35,106 nucleotides of DNA from Rhodospirillales bacterium (GTDB lineage Bacteria; Pseudomonadota; Alphaproteobacteria; Acetobacterales; Acetobacteraceae), in NCBI GenBank assembly GCA_025362815.1, contig JANYFG010000018.1:1-35106 (forward strand), given 5' to 3'. The notes under the pieces were generated by a model. That model was not told where the DNA came from. It did no database searches and saw nothing but the letters and a program-made list of their open reading frames with translations. Each line of letters starts with the position of its first letter. The first letter of the stretch is position 1. Positions 1 through 7,567 of the stretch are shown piece by piece. Position numbers and translations under genes: made by a program.

Positions 1-522
1 GTCGAGCAACAGTTCTCGGGTCTGTGCATCCAGCGCCGACAATGGCTCGTCCATCAGCAAAAGCCGGGGCTGGGACAGCAACGCGCGCCCGATCGCCACA
101 CGTTGGCGCTCCCCGCCGGAAAGCTTCGCGCACGCACGGTCGAGCAGCGCGCCGAGGCCGAGCAGCGCCACCACCTCGTCGAACCCGATCGCACGGCCGG
201 TGGCGCCGACGGGCGCGCCGTAGAGCAGGTTGGCCCGCACGGACAGATGCGCGAACAGGCTCGCCTCCTGGAACACGTAGCCCACGGCGCGCCGATGGGT
301 GGCCAGGAACATGTCGGCGGATTGCCACACCTCGCCATCCACGACGCAGCGACCTTCCGACATGCGCTGCAGGCCCGCGATGCAGCGCAGGATGGTGGTC
401 TTGCCGCAGCCGGAGGGGCCGAACAGCGCCGTCACGCCAGACGCCGGCACCGTCAGCGCGACGTCGAGCGCGAAGCTGCCGAGCGTGCCGCGGAATGCGC
501 AGGCGATGGTCGAAGCCGTCAC
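1..522 (-). CDS. modC: Molybdate ABC transporter ATP-binding protein ModC (partial, N-terminal 174 residues)
   Basis: ATPase of the molybdate importer. It hydrolyses ATP at the inner face of the membrane to drive the ModB channel. The visible part holds a complete Walker A (GPSGCGKTT, about residues 36-44) and, at the window edge, Walker B with the D-loop ([11 protein letters not shown]). The C-terminal half, where ModC carries its molybdate-binding TOBE/Mop domain, lies outside the window. The start is GTG at 522, whose GTGA overlaps the modB stop by four bases, so translation is probably coupled. An ATG at 527 is in the modB frame and is not a start for this gene. The family assignment rests on ABC motifs plus the adjacent modB. 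Confidence 0.9.
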   Translation of the reverse strand, partial: MTASTIACAFRGTLGSFALDVALTVPASGVTALFGPSGCGKTTILRCIAGLQRMSEGRCVVDGEVWQSADMFLATHRRAVGYVFQEASLFAHLSVRANLLYGAPVGATGRAIGFDEVVALLGLGALLDRACAKLSGGERQRVAIGRALLSQPRLLLMDEPLSALDAQTRELLLD

Positions 523-1223
523 GCCATGCGCCTCGCCGCCTTCGTCTCCACCAGCCGCATCGCCAGGATCACCACGAAGGCGAAGGCCAGCATCCCCGCC
601 GCCAGAAGATGCGCCCGGCCCCATTGCGCGGTGTCGACATAGTCGTAGATCGCAACCGACATCACGCGCGTGCGGCCCGGGATGTTGCCGCCGATCATCA
701 GCACGATGCCGAACTCGCCCACGCAATGCGCGAAACCCAGCACGGCGGCCGTGAGAAACCCGGGGCGGGCCAGCGGCACGGCCACCGTCCAGAAGGCGCG
801 AGCCGGCGAGGCCCGCAACGTGGCCGCCACTTCCATCGGCCGGTCGCCCATCGCCTCGAACGCAATGCGGATCGGCTGCACCACGAAGGGCATGGAATAG
901 ACCACCGAGCCGATCACCAAACCCCAGAAGCTGAACGCCAACGTGCGTTCGCCCCACAGGCCCGCCACCGCGCCGCCGGGCCCGTCCGGTCCCAGCGCGA
1001 TCAACAGATAGAACCCGATGACGGTGGGCGGCAGCACCAGCGGCAGCGCCACGATGGTCGCCGGGATCTCCTTCCACCACGACGCCGACCGCGCCAGCCA
1101 CCACGCAACCGGCGTGCCGAGCAGCAGCAGCACGAAGGTGGACACCCCGGCGAGCTCCACCGTCAGCAGCACGGGCTGCCAGATCTCCCCCAGCAGAGTG
1201 GACATGTTCAGCGAAGCGGGCAC
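519..1223 (-). CDS. modB: Molybdate ABC transporter permease ModB
   Basis: Inner-membrane channel subunit of the molybdate importer, 234 residues, normal for ModB. It has about five hydrophobic spans. The ModB-typical C-terminal segment [20 protein letters not shown] is present, followed by the YDYVD stretch, which separates molybdate permeases from other inner-membrane ABC permeases. The chosen start is GTG at 1223, because GGGAG (plus-strand CTCCC at 1231-1235) lies seven bases upstream. The in-frame ATG at 1205 has no ribosome binding site. It overlaps modC by four bases. The ModE-type operator lies 20-43 bases upstream of the start, so molybdate-dependent repression is likely. The usual first gene of the operon, modA (periplasmic binding protein), is absent here. 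Confidence 0.92.
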   Translation of the reverse strand: MPASLNMSTLLGEIWQPVLLTVELAGVSTFVLLLLGTPVAWWLARSASWWKEIPATIVALPLVLPPTVIGFYLLIALGPDGPGGAVAGLWGERTLAFSFWGLVIGSVVYSMPFVVQPIRIAFEAMGDRPMEVAATLRASPARAFWTVAVPLARPGFLTAAVLGFAHCVGEFGIVLMIGGNIPGRTRVMSVAIYDYVDTAQWGRAHLLAAGMLAFAFVVILAMRLVETKAARRMA

Positions 1224-1242
1224 GTCTCGGCTCCCGAACCAT

Positions 1243-1266
1243 CGTTATGGTGGAATATCTATAACG
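1243..1266. promoter_or_regulatory. ModE-type operator (CGTTAT-N12-ATAACG)
   Basis: Perfect 6-bp inverted repeat CGTTAT (1243-1248) and ATAACG (1261-1266) with a 12-base spacer. Half-sites and spacing match the ModE box known from the E. coli modA operator. It sits between the divergent modB and ModE-like genes, and a TATAAC -10-like hexamer overlaps the right half. Bound regulator would be expected to block both promoters. Confidence 0.85.
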
Positions 1267-1322
1267 CATGCGCGGCGAAACGCACGCACCCGGCCATGGC
1301 GGGTTGATCGGCGGCGCCGTGC

Positions 1323-1709
1323 GTGTTTCGCTTCGCCATGACCCGTATGCCGAAGGCCACCGCCAAACCGTCACGTGACCGCCTGAGCGTGCGGATCGAC
1401 CTCGCGCCCGGGGCCCGCATCGGGCCGGGCAAGGTGGCCGTGCTGGAGGCGATCGCCGAGACCGGCTCCATCTCCGGCGCCGGGCGCGCGCTCGGCATGT
1501 CCTACCGGCGAACCTGGGGACTGGTGGAAGACCTCAACCGCAGCCTCGGCCGCGCGGTGGTGGCGGCGGTGTCCGGTGGCGCCGGGGGCGGGGGCGCCGA
1601 GCTCACCGAGACCGGCCGCGCGGTGGTGGCCTGCTACCGCGCGATCGAGGCCGACAGCGACAAGGCGGCGCTCGCCCATCTGAAGGCATTCGGCCTTGCG
1701 ACAGGCTGA
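1323..1709 (+). CDS. ModE-like single-domain molybdate-responsive regulator
   Basis: Winged-helix DNA-binding protein of the ModE N-terminal / LysR-type HTH family. The helix-turn-helix lies around residues 38-70 ([20 protein letters not shown], then the [13 protein letters not shown] recognition region). It is followed by the glycine-rich wing [14 protein letters not shown], typical of ModE. At 128 residues it lacks the C-terminal molbindin (TOBE) domains that bind molybdate in E. coli ModE, so it must sense molybdate indirectly or through another protein. Starts are uncertain: GTG 1323, ATG 1338 and ATG 1347 are in frame and none has a clear ribosome binding site. It diverges from modBC across a ModE-type operator, which strongly supports autoregulation and control of modBC. 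No gene symbol is given because one-domain homologues carry several names. Confidence 0.85.
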   Translation: MFRFAMTRMPKATAKPSRDRLSVRIDLAPGARIGPGKVAVLEAIAETGSISGAGRALGMSYRRTWGLVEDLNRSLGRAVVAAVSGGAGGGGAELTETGRAVVACYRAIEADSDKAALAHLKAFGLATG

Positions 1710-1727
1710 CGATACGGACCGACCTTC

Positions 1728-2993
1728 ATGGACCTGATCATCCAGAACGCCGGGTTGCCCGGGCATGACGCGCCGGTGAGCATCGGCATCGAGGGCGGCG
1801 TGATCGTGGCCCTGCAGCCGGACCTCGCCGCCGATGCTCCCCATCTCGACGTTCCCTGGCTCGACGTTCCCCGGCTCGACGCGGGCGGCATGCTCGTGGT
1901 GGCGGGGTTGGTGGAGACGCATTTTCATCTCGACAAGGCCTGCATCCTCGATCGCTGCCACGCCGCAGATGGCTCGGTGGCCGAGGCCATTCGGCTCACG
2001 TCGGCCGCCAAGCGAAGCTTCACGCCGCAGGATGTGTACGCGCGCGGCAGCCGCGTGCTCGACCGTGCGATCGGCTGGGGCACCACGCGCATGCGCACCC
2101 ATGTGGAGGTGGATCCCGGCATCGGCATGCGCGGCTTCGAGGGTGTTCAGCGCCTGGCGCAGGATTACGCCTGGGCGATGGACATCGAAATCTGCGTGTT
2201 CCCGCAGGAGGGTTTGCTCAACAACCCCGGCACCGAGGCTTTGCTGATCGAGGGTCTCAGGCGTGGGGCCCGGCTGATCGGCGCCACCCCCTATGCCGAC
2301 ACGAATCCGCGCGGCCAGATCGACCGCATCTTCGAGATCGCGCGTGCGTTCGACGTCGACATCGACATGCATCTCGACATGGGAGACACCGAGGCGGGCA
2401 TGCAGGTGGAGCATGTCTGCCGCAAGACCGAGGAGTTCGGCTGGGGCGGGCGCGTGGCGGTCGGCCACTGCACGCAGCTATCGGTGCTGGCGCCACAGCG
2501 TTTCGCAGCCGTGGCGGCCACGCTCGCGCGGGCCGGCGTGGCGGTGACGGTGCTGCCGAGCACCGACCTTTATCTTAGCGGTCGCACGCACACCCATGCG
2601 GTGCCGCGCGGCGTGGCACCTGCCCATCTTCTGCGCGAAGCCGGCGTGGTCTGCTCGGTGGCCACCAACAACGTGCTCAATCCGTTCACGCCGTATGGCG
2701 ACGCCAATCTGCTTCGCATGGCCAATCTTTACGCCAACGTGGCGCAGCTGGGCCGCCCCGCCGATCTCGCGGCGTGTCTGACCATGGTAACCGACGACGC
2801 CGCAAGGCTGATGCGGCTTGGCGATTACGGCGTGCGGATCGGCGCGCCGGCCGATCTCGTGCTGTTCGATGCGCCGACCGCCGAGGATGCGGTGGCCACG
2901 CTGGCGCAGCCGCTTTGGGGCATGAAGCGTGGCCGCATGAGTTTCTCCCGCGCAAGGCCCCATCTGCACGCCCCTGACCGGCATCGTCCTTAA
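1728..2993 (+). CDS. Amidohydrolase, cytosine deaminase (CodA/AtzC)-like
   Basis: Metal-dependent hydrolase of the amidohydrolase superfamily, 421 residues. Such enzymes deaminate or open cyclic amides such as cytosine, ammelide or hydantoin-type rings. Visible ligands: HFH (residues 65-67, strand 1), H215 in DMHLD, and H247 in GHCTQLS. After strand 8, where CodA has HDDVFDPW with its catalytic Asp313, this protein reads TNNVLNPF (about 313-320), so the usual Asp is Asn. The substrate is therefore unclear. Residues 40-50 contain a small tandem duplication (LDVPW, LDVPR) absent from a typical family N-terminus. It starts 18 bases after the ModE-like gene on the same strand and opens the long catabolic run. 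The superfamily is certain, the substrate is not known. Confidence 0.85.
   Translation: MDLIIQNAGLPGHDAPVSIGIEGGVIVALQPDLAADAPHLDVPWLDVPRLDAGGMLVVAGLVETHFHLDKACILDRCHAADGSVAEAIRLTSAAKRSFTPQDVYARGSRVLDRAIGWGTTRMRTHVEVDPGIGMRGFEGVQRLAQDYAWAMDIEICVFPQEGLLNNPGTEALLIEGLRRGARLIGATPYADTNPRGQIDRIFEIARAFDVDIDMHLDMGDTEAGMQVEHVCRKTEEFGWGGRVAVGHCTQLSVLAPQRFAAVAATLARAGVAVTVLPSTDLYLSGRTHTHAVPRGVAPAHLLREAGVVCSVATNNVLNPFTPYGDANLLRMANLYANVAQLGRPADLAACLTMVTDDAARLMRLGDYGVRIGAPADLVLFDAPTAEDAVATLAQPLWGMKRGRMSFSRARPHLHAPDRHRP
1845..1883 (+). repeat. 15-bp in-frame tandem duplication in the amidohydrolase gene
   Basis: CTCGACGTTCCCTGG (1845-1859) is followed by CTCGACGTTCCCCGG (1860-1874) and a third partial copy CTCGACG. 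The unit is five codons, so the frame is kept (LDVPW, LDVPR, LD). Confidence 0.85.
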
Positions 2994-3056
2994 AAGGTTG
3001 CGGGATCGATCCCGATGGGGAAGGCTGTTTCGCAGTGCATCGTCGAGGACCGTGTC

Positions 3057-3722
3057 ATGGCGAAATACGAGATCGATCCCATGCCCGCCCAGCTGAGCGC
3101 GGAGGTGGTGGCGTTGCTGGAACAGTCCGAGACGGCCACGATCGGCCACTGGCGGCACTGGGGTTTCTGCGATCGGCGCATCCAGCCGCTGTTGCGCGGC
3201 CGGCGCGTTGCCGGCACCGCCGTGACCCTTTCGATACCGGGCCCTGATTCCACCTTGCTCCATCACGCGCTGGGCCTGTTGCGACCGGGCGACATCCTGG
3301 TGGTGGATCGCCTCGGCGACGACCGCCATGCCTGCTGGGGCGGCGGTGTCACGGTGGCGGCCAAGGCGGCGGGGGCCAAGGCCGGCGTCGTCGACGGTCC
3401 CTGCACGGATCTGGAGGAAGTCGAAGCGTCGGACTTCCCGATGTGGTGTCGCGGCCTCGCGCCCATCACCACGCGCATCTACGATCTCGGCGGCCAGCTC
3501 AACCGGCCCGTGTCGATCGGCGGCGCGGTGGTGCTGCCCGGATATGCCGTGCTGTGCGACGAGACCGGCGTGGTGGTGATGCCGCCCGGCGAGGCGGAGG
3601 CGGAAGCGCGCCGTGCCATCGAGCGACAGGCGGCGGGCCTCGTCTCCCAGGCCCGCGTGGCAGCCGGCGAAAAACTCGGCGACCGCAGCGGCGCCACCGC
3701 CAAGGTTCTGTCGGGACTGTAA
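3057..3722 (+). CDS. RraA-like family protein (aldolase/regulator fold)
   Basis: Protein of the RraA/MenG-like fold. The family includes class II HMG/CHA aldolases acting on pyruvate-yielding 4-hydroxy-2-oxo acids and RNase E inhibitors. The fold signature is clear: GDILVVDRLGDDRHACWGG, then AAGAKAGVVDGPCTD. In aldolases of the family the last motif is DGxxRD, where the Arg binds the pyruvate moiety and the Asp helps hold the metal. Here Arg is replaced by Thr (DGPCTD) while Asp is kept, so a canonical aldolase reaction is doubtful. The start ATG at 3057 is preferred because GAGGAC lies upstream; an in-frame ATG at 3015 would add 14 residues without a good ribosome binding site. It is 221 residues long. 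It lies between the amidohydrolase and an ABC importer, suggesting a late catabolic step. Confidence 0.82.
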   Translation: MAKYEIDPMPAQLSAEVVALLEQSETATIGHWRHWGFCDRRIQPLLRGRRVAGTAVTLSIPGPDSTLLHHALGLLRPGDILVVDRLGDDRHACWGGGVTVAAKAAGAKAGVVDGPCTDLEEVEASDFPMWCRGLAPITTRIYDLGGQLNRPVSIGGAVVLPGYAVLCDETGVVVMPPGEAEAEARRAIERQAAGLVSQARVAAGEKLGDRSGATAKVLSGL

Positions 3723-3726
3723 CCTC

Positions 3727-3765
3727 CGCTCTGGCCCACCGCTCTGGCCCACCACTCTGGCACAG
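3727..3765 (+). repeat. 13-bp tandem repeat, three copies, after the RraA-like gene
   Basis: CGCTCTGGCCCAC occurs at 3727-3739 and 3740-3752, then the variant CACTCTGGCACAG at 3753-3765. It begins four bases after the RraA-like stop codon. The 13-base unit is not a multiple of three, consistent with non-coding sequence. Confidence 0.9.
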
Positions 3766-3778
3766 GCGATGCATTCAT

Positions 3779-3813
3779 CACGCCAGAACACGTCACGCCA
3801 GAACACGTCATGC
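3779..3813 (+). repeat. 15-bp tandem repeat upstream of the polyamine-type binding protein
   Basis: CACGCCAGAACACGT occurs at 3779-3793 and 3794-3808, followed by a partial third copy to 3813. It ends about 10 bases before the GGAGAG ribosome binding site of the next gene, so it lies in that gene's leader. Confidence 0.9.
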
Positions 3814-3833
3814 CACGATATCGGAGAGATGCG

Positions 3834-4877
3834 ATGCGGTCCGTTTCAGCGATTTTGATCTCCACCGCCGTATGGTTCGCCCCGCCATCGGCACAGGCGG
3901 CCGATCCGGCCCGGTTGATGACCTATTCAGGCATCTTCCAGGACAACTACACCGATGTCGTCATCAAGCCGTTCAACGCCCGCGGCACGGAAAGGTTGGA
4001 CTATGTGCCCGGCGACAGTTCGGCCGCCATGCTCGGCCAGCTTCGCACCCAGAAGAACGACCCGCAGCTCGACGTCATCATCATGGATGTCACCACCGCC
4101 GCCCTGGCCTGCGCCGAGGGCCTCGTGGAGCCGCTCGATGCGAAACTTCTCCCTGTGATCGGCGAACTCGACGACCAGGCGCGCAGCAGCGGCGGCGCCT
4201 GTGGCCCGGCTGTCACCTACGATCATCTCGTGACCGTGTATGACAGCAAGGCCGTGGTGCCGGCGCCCACCTCGCTGAAAGTGATGTGGGATCTGAAATG
4301 GAAGGGCCGCGTGGGATTGTCGGCGCCGCCGAACATCCAGGGCCTGGCGCTGACCGCCATCATGGCGCACGCCGACAGTGGAAACTGGAAGAGCGCCGAT
4401 GGGGCCTTCAAGGCCTTGCGTGAGCTGGCGCCCGCGGTGCAGACCTTCGACCCGCAGCCGGACGGCTACACGCTGGTGCTCAACAACACGCTCAGCTTCG
4501 CCAGCGGCTGGAATGCCCGCGCGCAGCTCAACCGCGACCGGTCGGGCGGGCGGCTCGGCATCATGCTGCCGACCGAGGGCACGGTGTTTCAGATCAACAC
4601 CATCAATCTGGTGAAAGGCGCTCCCCACCGAGACGCCGGCTTGGCCTTCATCGCCTACGCGCTGTCGGCCCCGGCGCAAAAGGCGTTCACCGAGCGGATG
4701 TTCTACGGCCCCACCAACGCCACCGCCGTCATCGCGCCGGAGGCGGCCCAGCGCACCGCCGCCGCGCCCGAGAACAAGGCGCGGGTGATCCCCATGGATT
4801 GGAACGAGATGATCAAGCTGCGTGAGAGCTGGAATCAGCGCTGGCGGCGCGAGGTGATTTCCGCCGGCGGTCGCTGA
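3834..4877 (+). CDS. ABC transporter substrate-binding protein, spermidine/putrescine (PotD-like) type
   Basis: Periplasmic binding protein that captures the substrate of the importer encoded by the next three genes. It is 347 residues with a Sec signal peptide (hydrophobic core AILISTAVWFA, likely cleavage after AQA near residue 22). The mature part follows the extracellular solute-binding family 1/8 pattern, including TYSGIFQDNY near the N-terminus and the MPTEGTVFQINTINLVKGAP stretch typical of PotD/Fe-type proteins. The start ATG at 3834 is chosen because GGAGAG (3823-3828) lies five bases upstream and the signal peptide begins there. An in-frame ATG at 3810 lies inside the preceding tandem repeat. 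The ligand cannot be read from sequence; the operon context suggests a nitrogenous catabolic substrate. Confidence 0.88.
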   Translation: MRSVSAILISTAVWFAPPSAQAADPARLMTYSGIFQDNYTDVVIKPFNARGTERLDYVPGDSSAAMLGQLRTQKNDPQLDVIIMDVTTAALACAEGLVEPLDAKLLPVIGELDDQARSSGGACGPAVTYDHLVTVYDSKAVVPAPTSLKVMWDLKWKGRVGLSAPPNIQGLALTAIMAHADSGNWKSADGAFKALRELAPAVQTFDPQPDGYTLVLNNTLSFASGWNARAQLNRDRSGGRLGIMLPTEGTVFQINTINLVKGAPHRDAGLAFIAYALSAPAQKAFTERMFYGPTNATAVIAPEAAQRTAAAPENKARVIPMDWNEMIKLRESWNQRWRREVISAGGR

Positions 4878-4884
4878 CCCCCGC

Positions 4885-5934
4885 ATGGCCTATCTCGAAC
4901 TTCGCAATCTCGCGCGCTCGTATGCCGGGCGGCCCGCCGTGCGCGATGTCTCGCTCAACGTGGAACGCGGCACGCTGGTGGCACTGCTCGGCGCCTCCGG
5001 CTGCGGTAAAACCACAACCTTGCGAATGGTGGCGGGGCTGGAAGCGCCGGATGCCGGCCGCATCGTGGTCGATGGTCGCGACGTGACGTCGCTTGCGCCG
5101 CATCGCCGCCGCATGGGTGTGGTGTTTCAATCCTACGCGTTGTTTCCGCATATGGACGCCGCCGGCAACGTGGCGTTCGGCATACAGATGCACGGCGCCC
5201 CGCGCGCCGCGCGCGCCACGCGTGTGGCCGAGATGCTGGCTTTGGTGGGCCTGTCCGAGCACGCGGGCAAGAAGCCGCGCCAGATGTCGGGCGGTCAGCA
5301 ACAGCGTGTGGCGCTGGCCCGCGCGCTGGCGATCGAGCCGGATGTTCTGCTGCTGGACGAGCCGCTCTCGGCGCTGGACGCCAAGCTGCGGGAGGATCTG
5401 CGGGTGGAGATGCGGGCCATCCAGCGCAGCACCGGCGCCACCACCTTGTTCGTCACCCACGACCAGGCCGAGGCGCTGGCGATGGCGGACCTGGTGGCCG
5501 TGATGGATGCGGGCCGCATCGCCCAGCTCGGCACGCCCGAAGCGGTGTTCGAACGACCAGAGACAGCCTATGTCGCAGCCTTCGTCGGACGCAGCGCGCG
5601 CTTCTCGGGCGTCATACGCGAAAGCCGGATCGACGTGGCCGATATCAGCATCGCGGCGCCCGGCCTGCCGGCCTCGGGGCGGGTCGACGTGTTTGTCCGC
5701 CCGCATCGCATCAGCGTGCTCCGCGCCGGGGACGTCGCCGACAACACGATCGAAGGCACGCTCGACGCGATCGACTATACCGGAGAGGTGGCCCAGCTTC
5801 TGGTGCAAAGCCCGTGCGGTCGCTTCCCGGTGGACCTCGCCACAGCCGATGGCACATGGCGCGATCTGCGTCCGGGTGACAAGCTGCGGCTGGGCTGGCA
5901 CGCGGCCGACACCTTGTGGTTCGAAGCGCCATGA
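4885..5934 (+). CDS. ABC transporter ATP-binding protein, PotA-like (TOBE-containing)
   Basis: ATPase of the polyamine-type importer, 349 residues. Walker A is GASGCGKTT (residues 36-44), the signature is MSGGQQQR (about 134-141), and Walker B is [16 protein letters not shown] (from about 153). The H-loop is in VTHDQAEA. A C-terminal TOBE-like regulatory domain (about residues 230-349, with VFVRPHRISVL) is as found in PotA/UgpC/FbpC ATPases. It starts seven bases after the binding-protein stop, and its stop overlaps the next permease's ATG (ATGA). Exact substrate class (polyamine, iron, phosphonate or other) is not fixed by these motifs. Confidence 0.92.
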   Translation: MAYLELRNLARSYAGRPAVRDVSLNVERGTLVALLGASGCGKTTTLRMVAGLEAPDAGRIVVDGRDVTSLAPHRRRMGVVFQSYALFPHMDAAGNVAFGIQMHGAPRAARATRVAEMLALVGLSEHAGKKPRQMSGGQQQRVALARALAIEPDVLLLDEPLSALDAKLREDLRVEMRAIQRSTGATTLFVTHDQAEALAMADLVAVMDAGRIAQLGTPEAVFERPETAYVAAFVGRSARFSGVIRESRIDVADISIAAPGLPASGRVDVFVRPHRISVLRAGDVADNTIEGTLDAIDYTGEVAQLLVQSPCGRFPVDLATADGTWRDLRPGDKLRLGWHAADTLWFEAP

Positions 5935-6767
5935 CACGACGCCAGACCGGTGTGTTGCTGTGCCTGCCGGCGCTTTTGCTGCTGGCGGTGGCCTTCGTCT
6001 GGCCCATGGCGATCCTGGCGCGCATGAGCCTGAACGAAACGGCGGACACCGGTGCCCTGGTGCCGGCGCTGTCGCTCGCCACCTACACGCGTCTGGCATC
6101 GGATTCTTTCACCTGGCAGATCGCCTGGGACAGCCTGGTGCTCGCCGCCGGGTCCGCCACCGTGGCCACGCTGCTGGCCTACCCGATGGCGCTGTTTCTG
6201 TTCCGCACCAAAAGCCGGTATCGCAACCTGCTGGCGATCGTGGCGATCGCGCCATTGCTGGTCTCCGGCACCGCGCGGGTGATCGGCTGGATGGCCATAC
6301 TTGGTGATGGCGGCATGATAAACGCCGGCCTGCGCCTGCTCGGCATTCCCACCCAGCACCTTATCAACAACTGGACCGGTGTGCGCATCGGGCTTGCGGA
6401 AAGTGTGATGCCCTACACCGTGCTGGCCTTGCTCGCAGGCTTCGGGCGGCTGGACCACGCGCTGGAGGAAGCCGCCGCCACCCTCGGCGCGGGGCCGTTT
6501 TTCCGGTTCTGGCGCGTCACTCTGCCGCTCACGTTGCCATCCGTCACCGCGGGCTGGATGCTGGGTTTCGTGCTCGCGATCTCCGCCTTCATCACGCCGC
6601 ACCTGATGGGCGGCGGCCGGGTTTTCGTTCTGGCAACGGAGATTTTCGACGCCGCCACCCAAACGCTCGACTGGCCGGCCGCCGCCGCGCTGTCCGTCGC
6701 GGCCTTGGCGGGTCTGTCGGCGCTGATGCTGCTGCAGAGCCTGGTGGCGAGGCGGGGTAGCGTGTGA
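5931..6767 (+). CDS. ABC transporter permease, PotB-like
   Basis: First inner-membrane channel subunit of the polyamine-type importer, 278 residues with about six membrane spans. The EAA cytoplasmic loop that docks onto the ATPase is visible: EEAAATLGAGPFFRFWRVTL. The ATG at 5931 is chosen because it forms an ATGA overlap with the ATPase stop. An in-frame start at 5916 would overlap further without reason. Its own stop overlaps the GTG of the second permease. It is a standard member of the binding-protein-dependent transport permease family. Confidence 0.92.
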   Translation: MTRRQTGVLLCLPALLLLAVAFVWPMAILARMSLNETADTGALVPALSLATYTRLASDSFTWQIAWDSLVLAAGSATVATLLAYPMALFLFRTKSRYRNLLAIVAIAPLLVSGTARVIGWMAILGDGGMINAGLRLLGIPTQHLINNWTGVRIGLAESVMPYTVLALLAGFGRLDHALEEAAATLGAGPFFRFWRVTLPLTLPSVTAGWMLGFVLAISAFITPHLMGGGRVFVLATEIFDAATQTLDWPAAAALSVAALAGLSALMLLQSLVARRGSV

Positions 6768-7546
6768 AAACCGGTGGTGTGACGGCGCTTTTGGCCAGCT
6801 TCGGTTATGCGTTCCTGCTGGCGCCGTTGGTGCTGGTCGGCGTCATGAGCTTCTCGGCGGACAGTTACATGTCCTTTCCCCCGTCCGGGTTTTCGCTGCG
6901 CTGGTTCGAAGCCCTGGCGCAGAACACCGCGATGTCAAAGGCGGCGCGCAGCAGCGTCATCCTCGCCGCCTGCGTCACGATGTTGGCCCTTCTCGTCGGC
7001 TTGCCCGCTGCCTTGGCGGTGGCACGGGGGCAGGCGCCCTCGTGGGTGGCGGCGTTGTTGTCCGCACCGCTCTTGCTGCCCAGCCTCGTTTTGGGCCTGG
7101 GGCTGCTGATGGCGTTACAGCCCTTGGCGCTCGTGGCCACCTGGCCCGGGTTGGTGCTGGCGCATCTCGTGGTGGTGCTGCCGTTCGTGACGCGTATCAT
7201 GACAACCTCGCTCGCAGCCCTGCCGGCCGATCTCGAAGCCGCGGCGGCCACTTTGGGCGCATCGCCCTTGCGCGCGTTCTGGCGCATCACGCTGCCACTG
7301 GCCTTGCCCGGCGTGATCGCCTCGGCCACGCTGGCATTTCTGGTCAGCTTCGATGAAGTTGTGATCAGCCTGTTTCTCGTCGGCCCCAGGTTGACCACCC
7401 TTTCGGTGGCGATGTTCCGCTACACCGAAAGCCGCACCGACCCACTGGTGGCGGCGGTGGCCGTGACGTTGATTGTGCTCACCACACTGGTGGTTGTGGC
7501 GGTGGACAGGCTGGTCGGCTTCAGCAGAACGGTTGGGCGCGTCTAG
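6764..7546 (+). CDS. ABC transporter permease, PotC-like
   Basis: Second channel subunit of the polyamine-type importer, 260 residues with about six hydrophobic spans. The EAA loop is EAAAATLGASPLRAFWRITL. It starts with GTG (GTGA overlapping the preceding stop by four bases), so the two permeases are probably made in equal amounts. The N-terminal half contains SADSYMSFPPSGFSLRWFEA, a pattern common in PotC-like subunits. It is followed after 21 bases by the PanE-like gene, so the transporter and that enzyme are likely co-transcribed. Confidence 0.92.
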   Translation: MKTGGVTALLASFGYAFLLAPLVLVGVMSFSADSYMSFPPSGFSLRWFEALAQNTAMSKAARSSVILAACVTMLALLVGLPAALAVARGQAPSWVAALLSAPLLLPSLVLGLGLLMALQPLALVATWPGLVLAHLVVVLPFVTRIMTTSLAALPADLEAAAATLGASPLRAFWRITLPLALPGVIASATLAFLVSFDEVVISLFLVGPRLTTLSVAMFRYTESRTDPLVAAVAVTLIVLTTLVVVAVDRLVGFSRTVGRV

Positions 7547-7567
7547 ATTCTACGAAGGGAATATGTT

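Noticed and set aside
24-1307. 427-codon plus-strand open frame over modBC
   Set aside because: Arg/Pro/His-biased shadow of two well-supported minus-strand genes.
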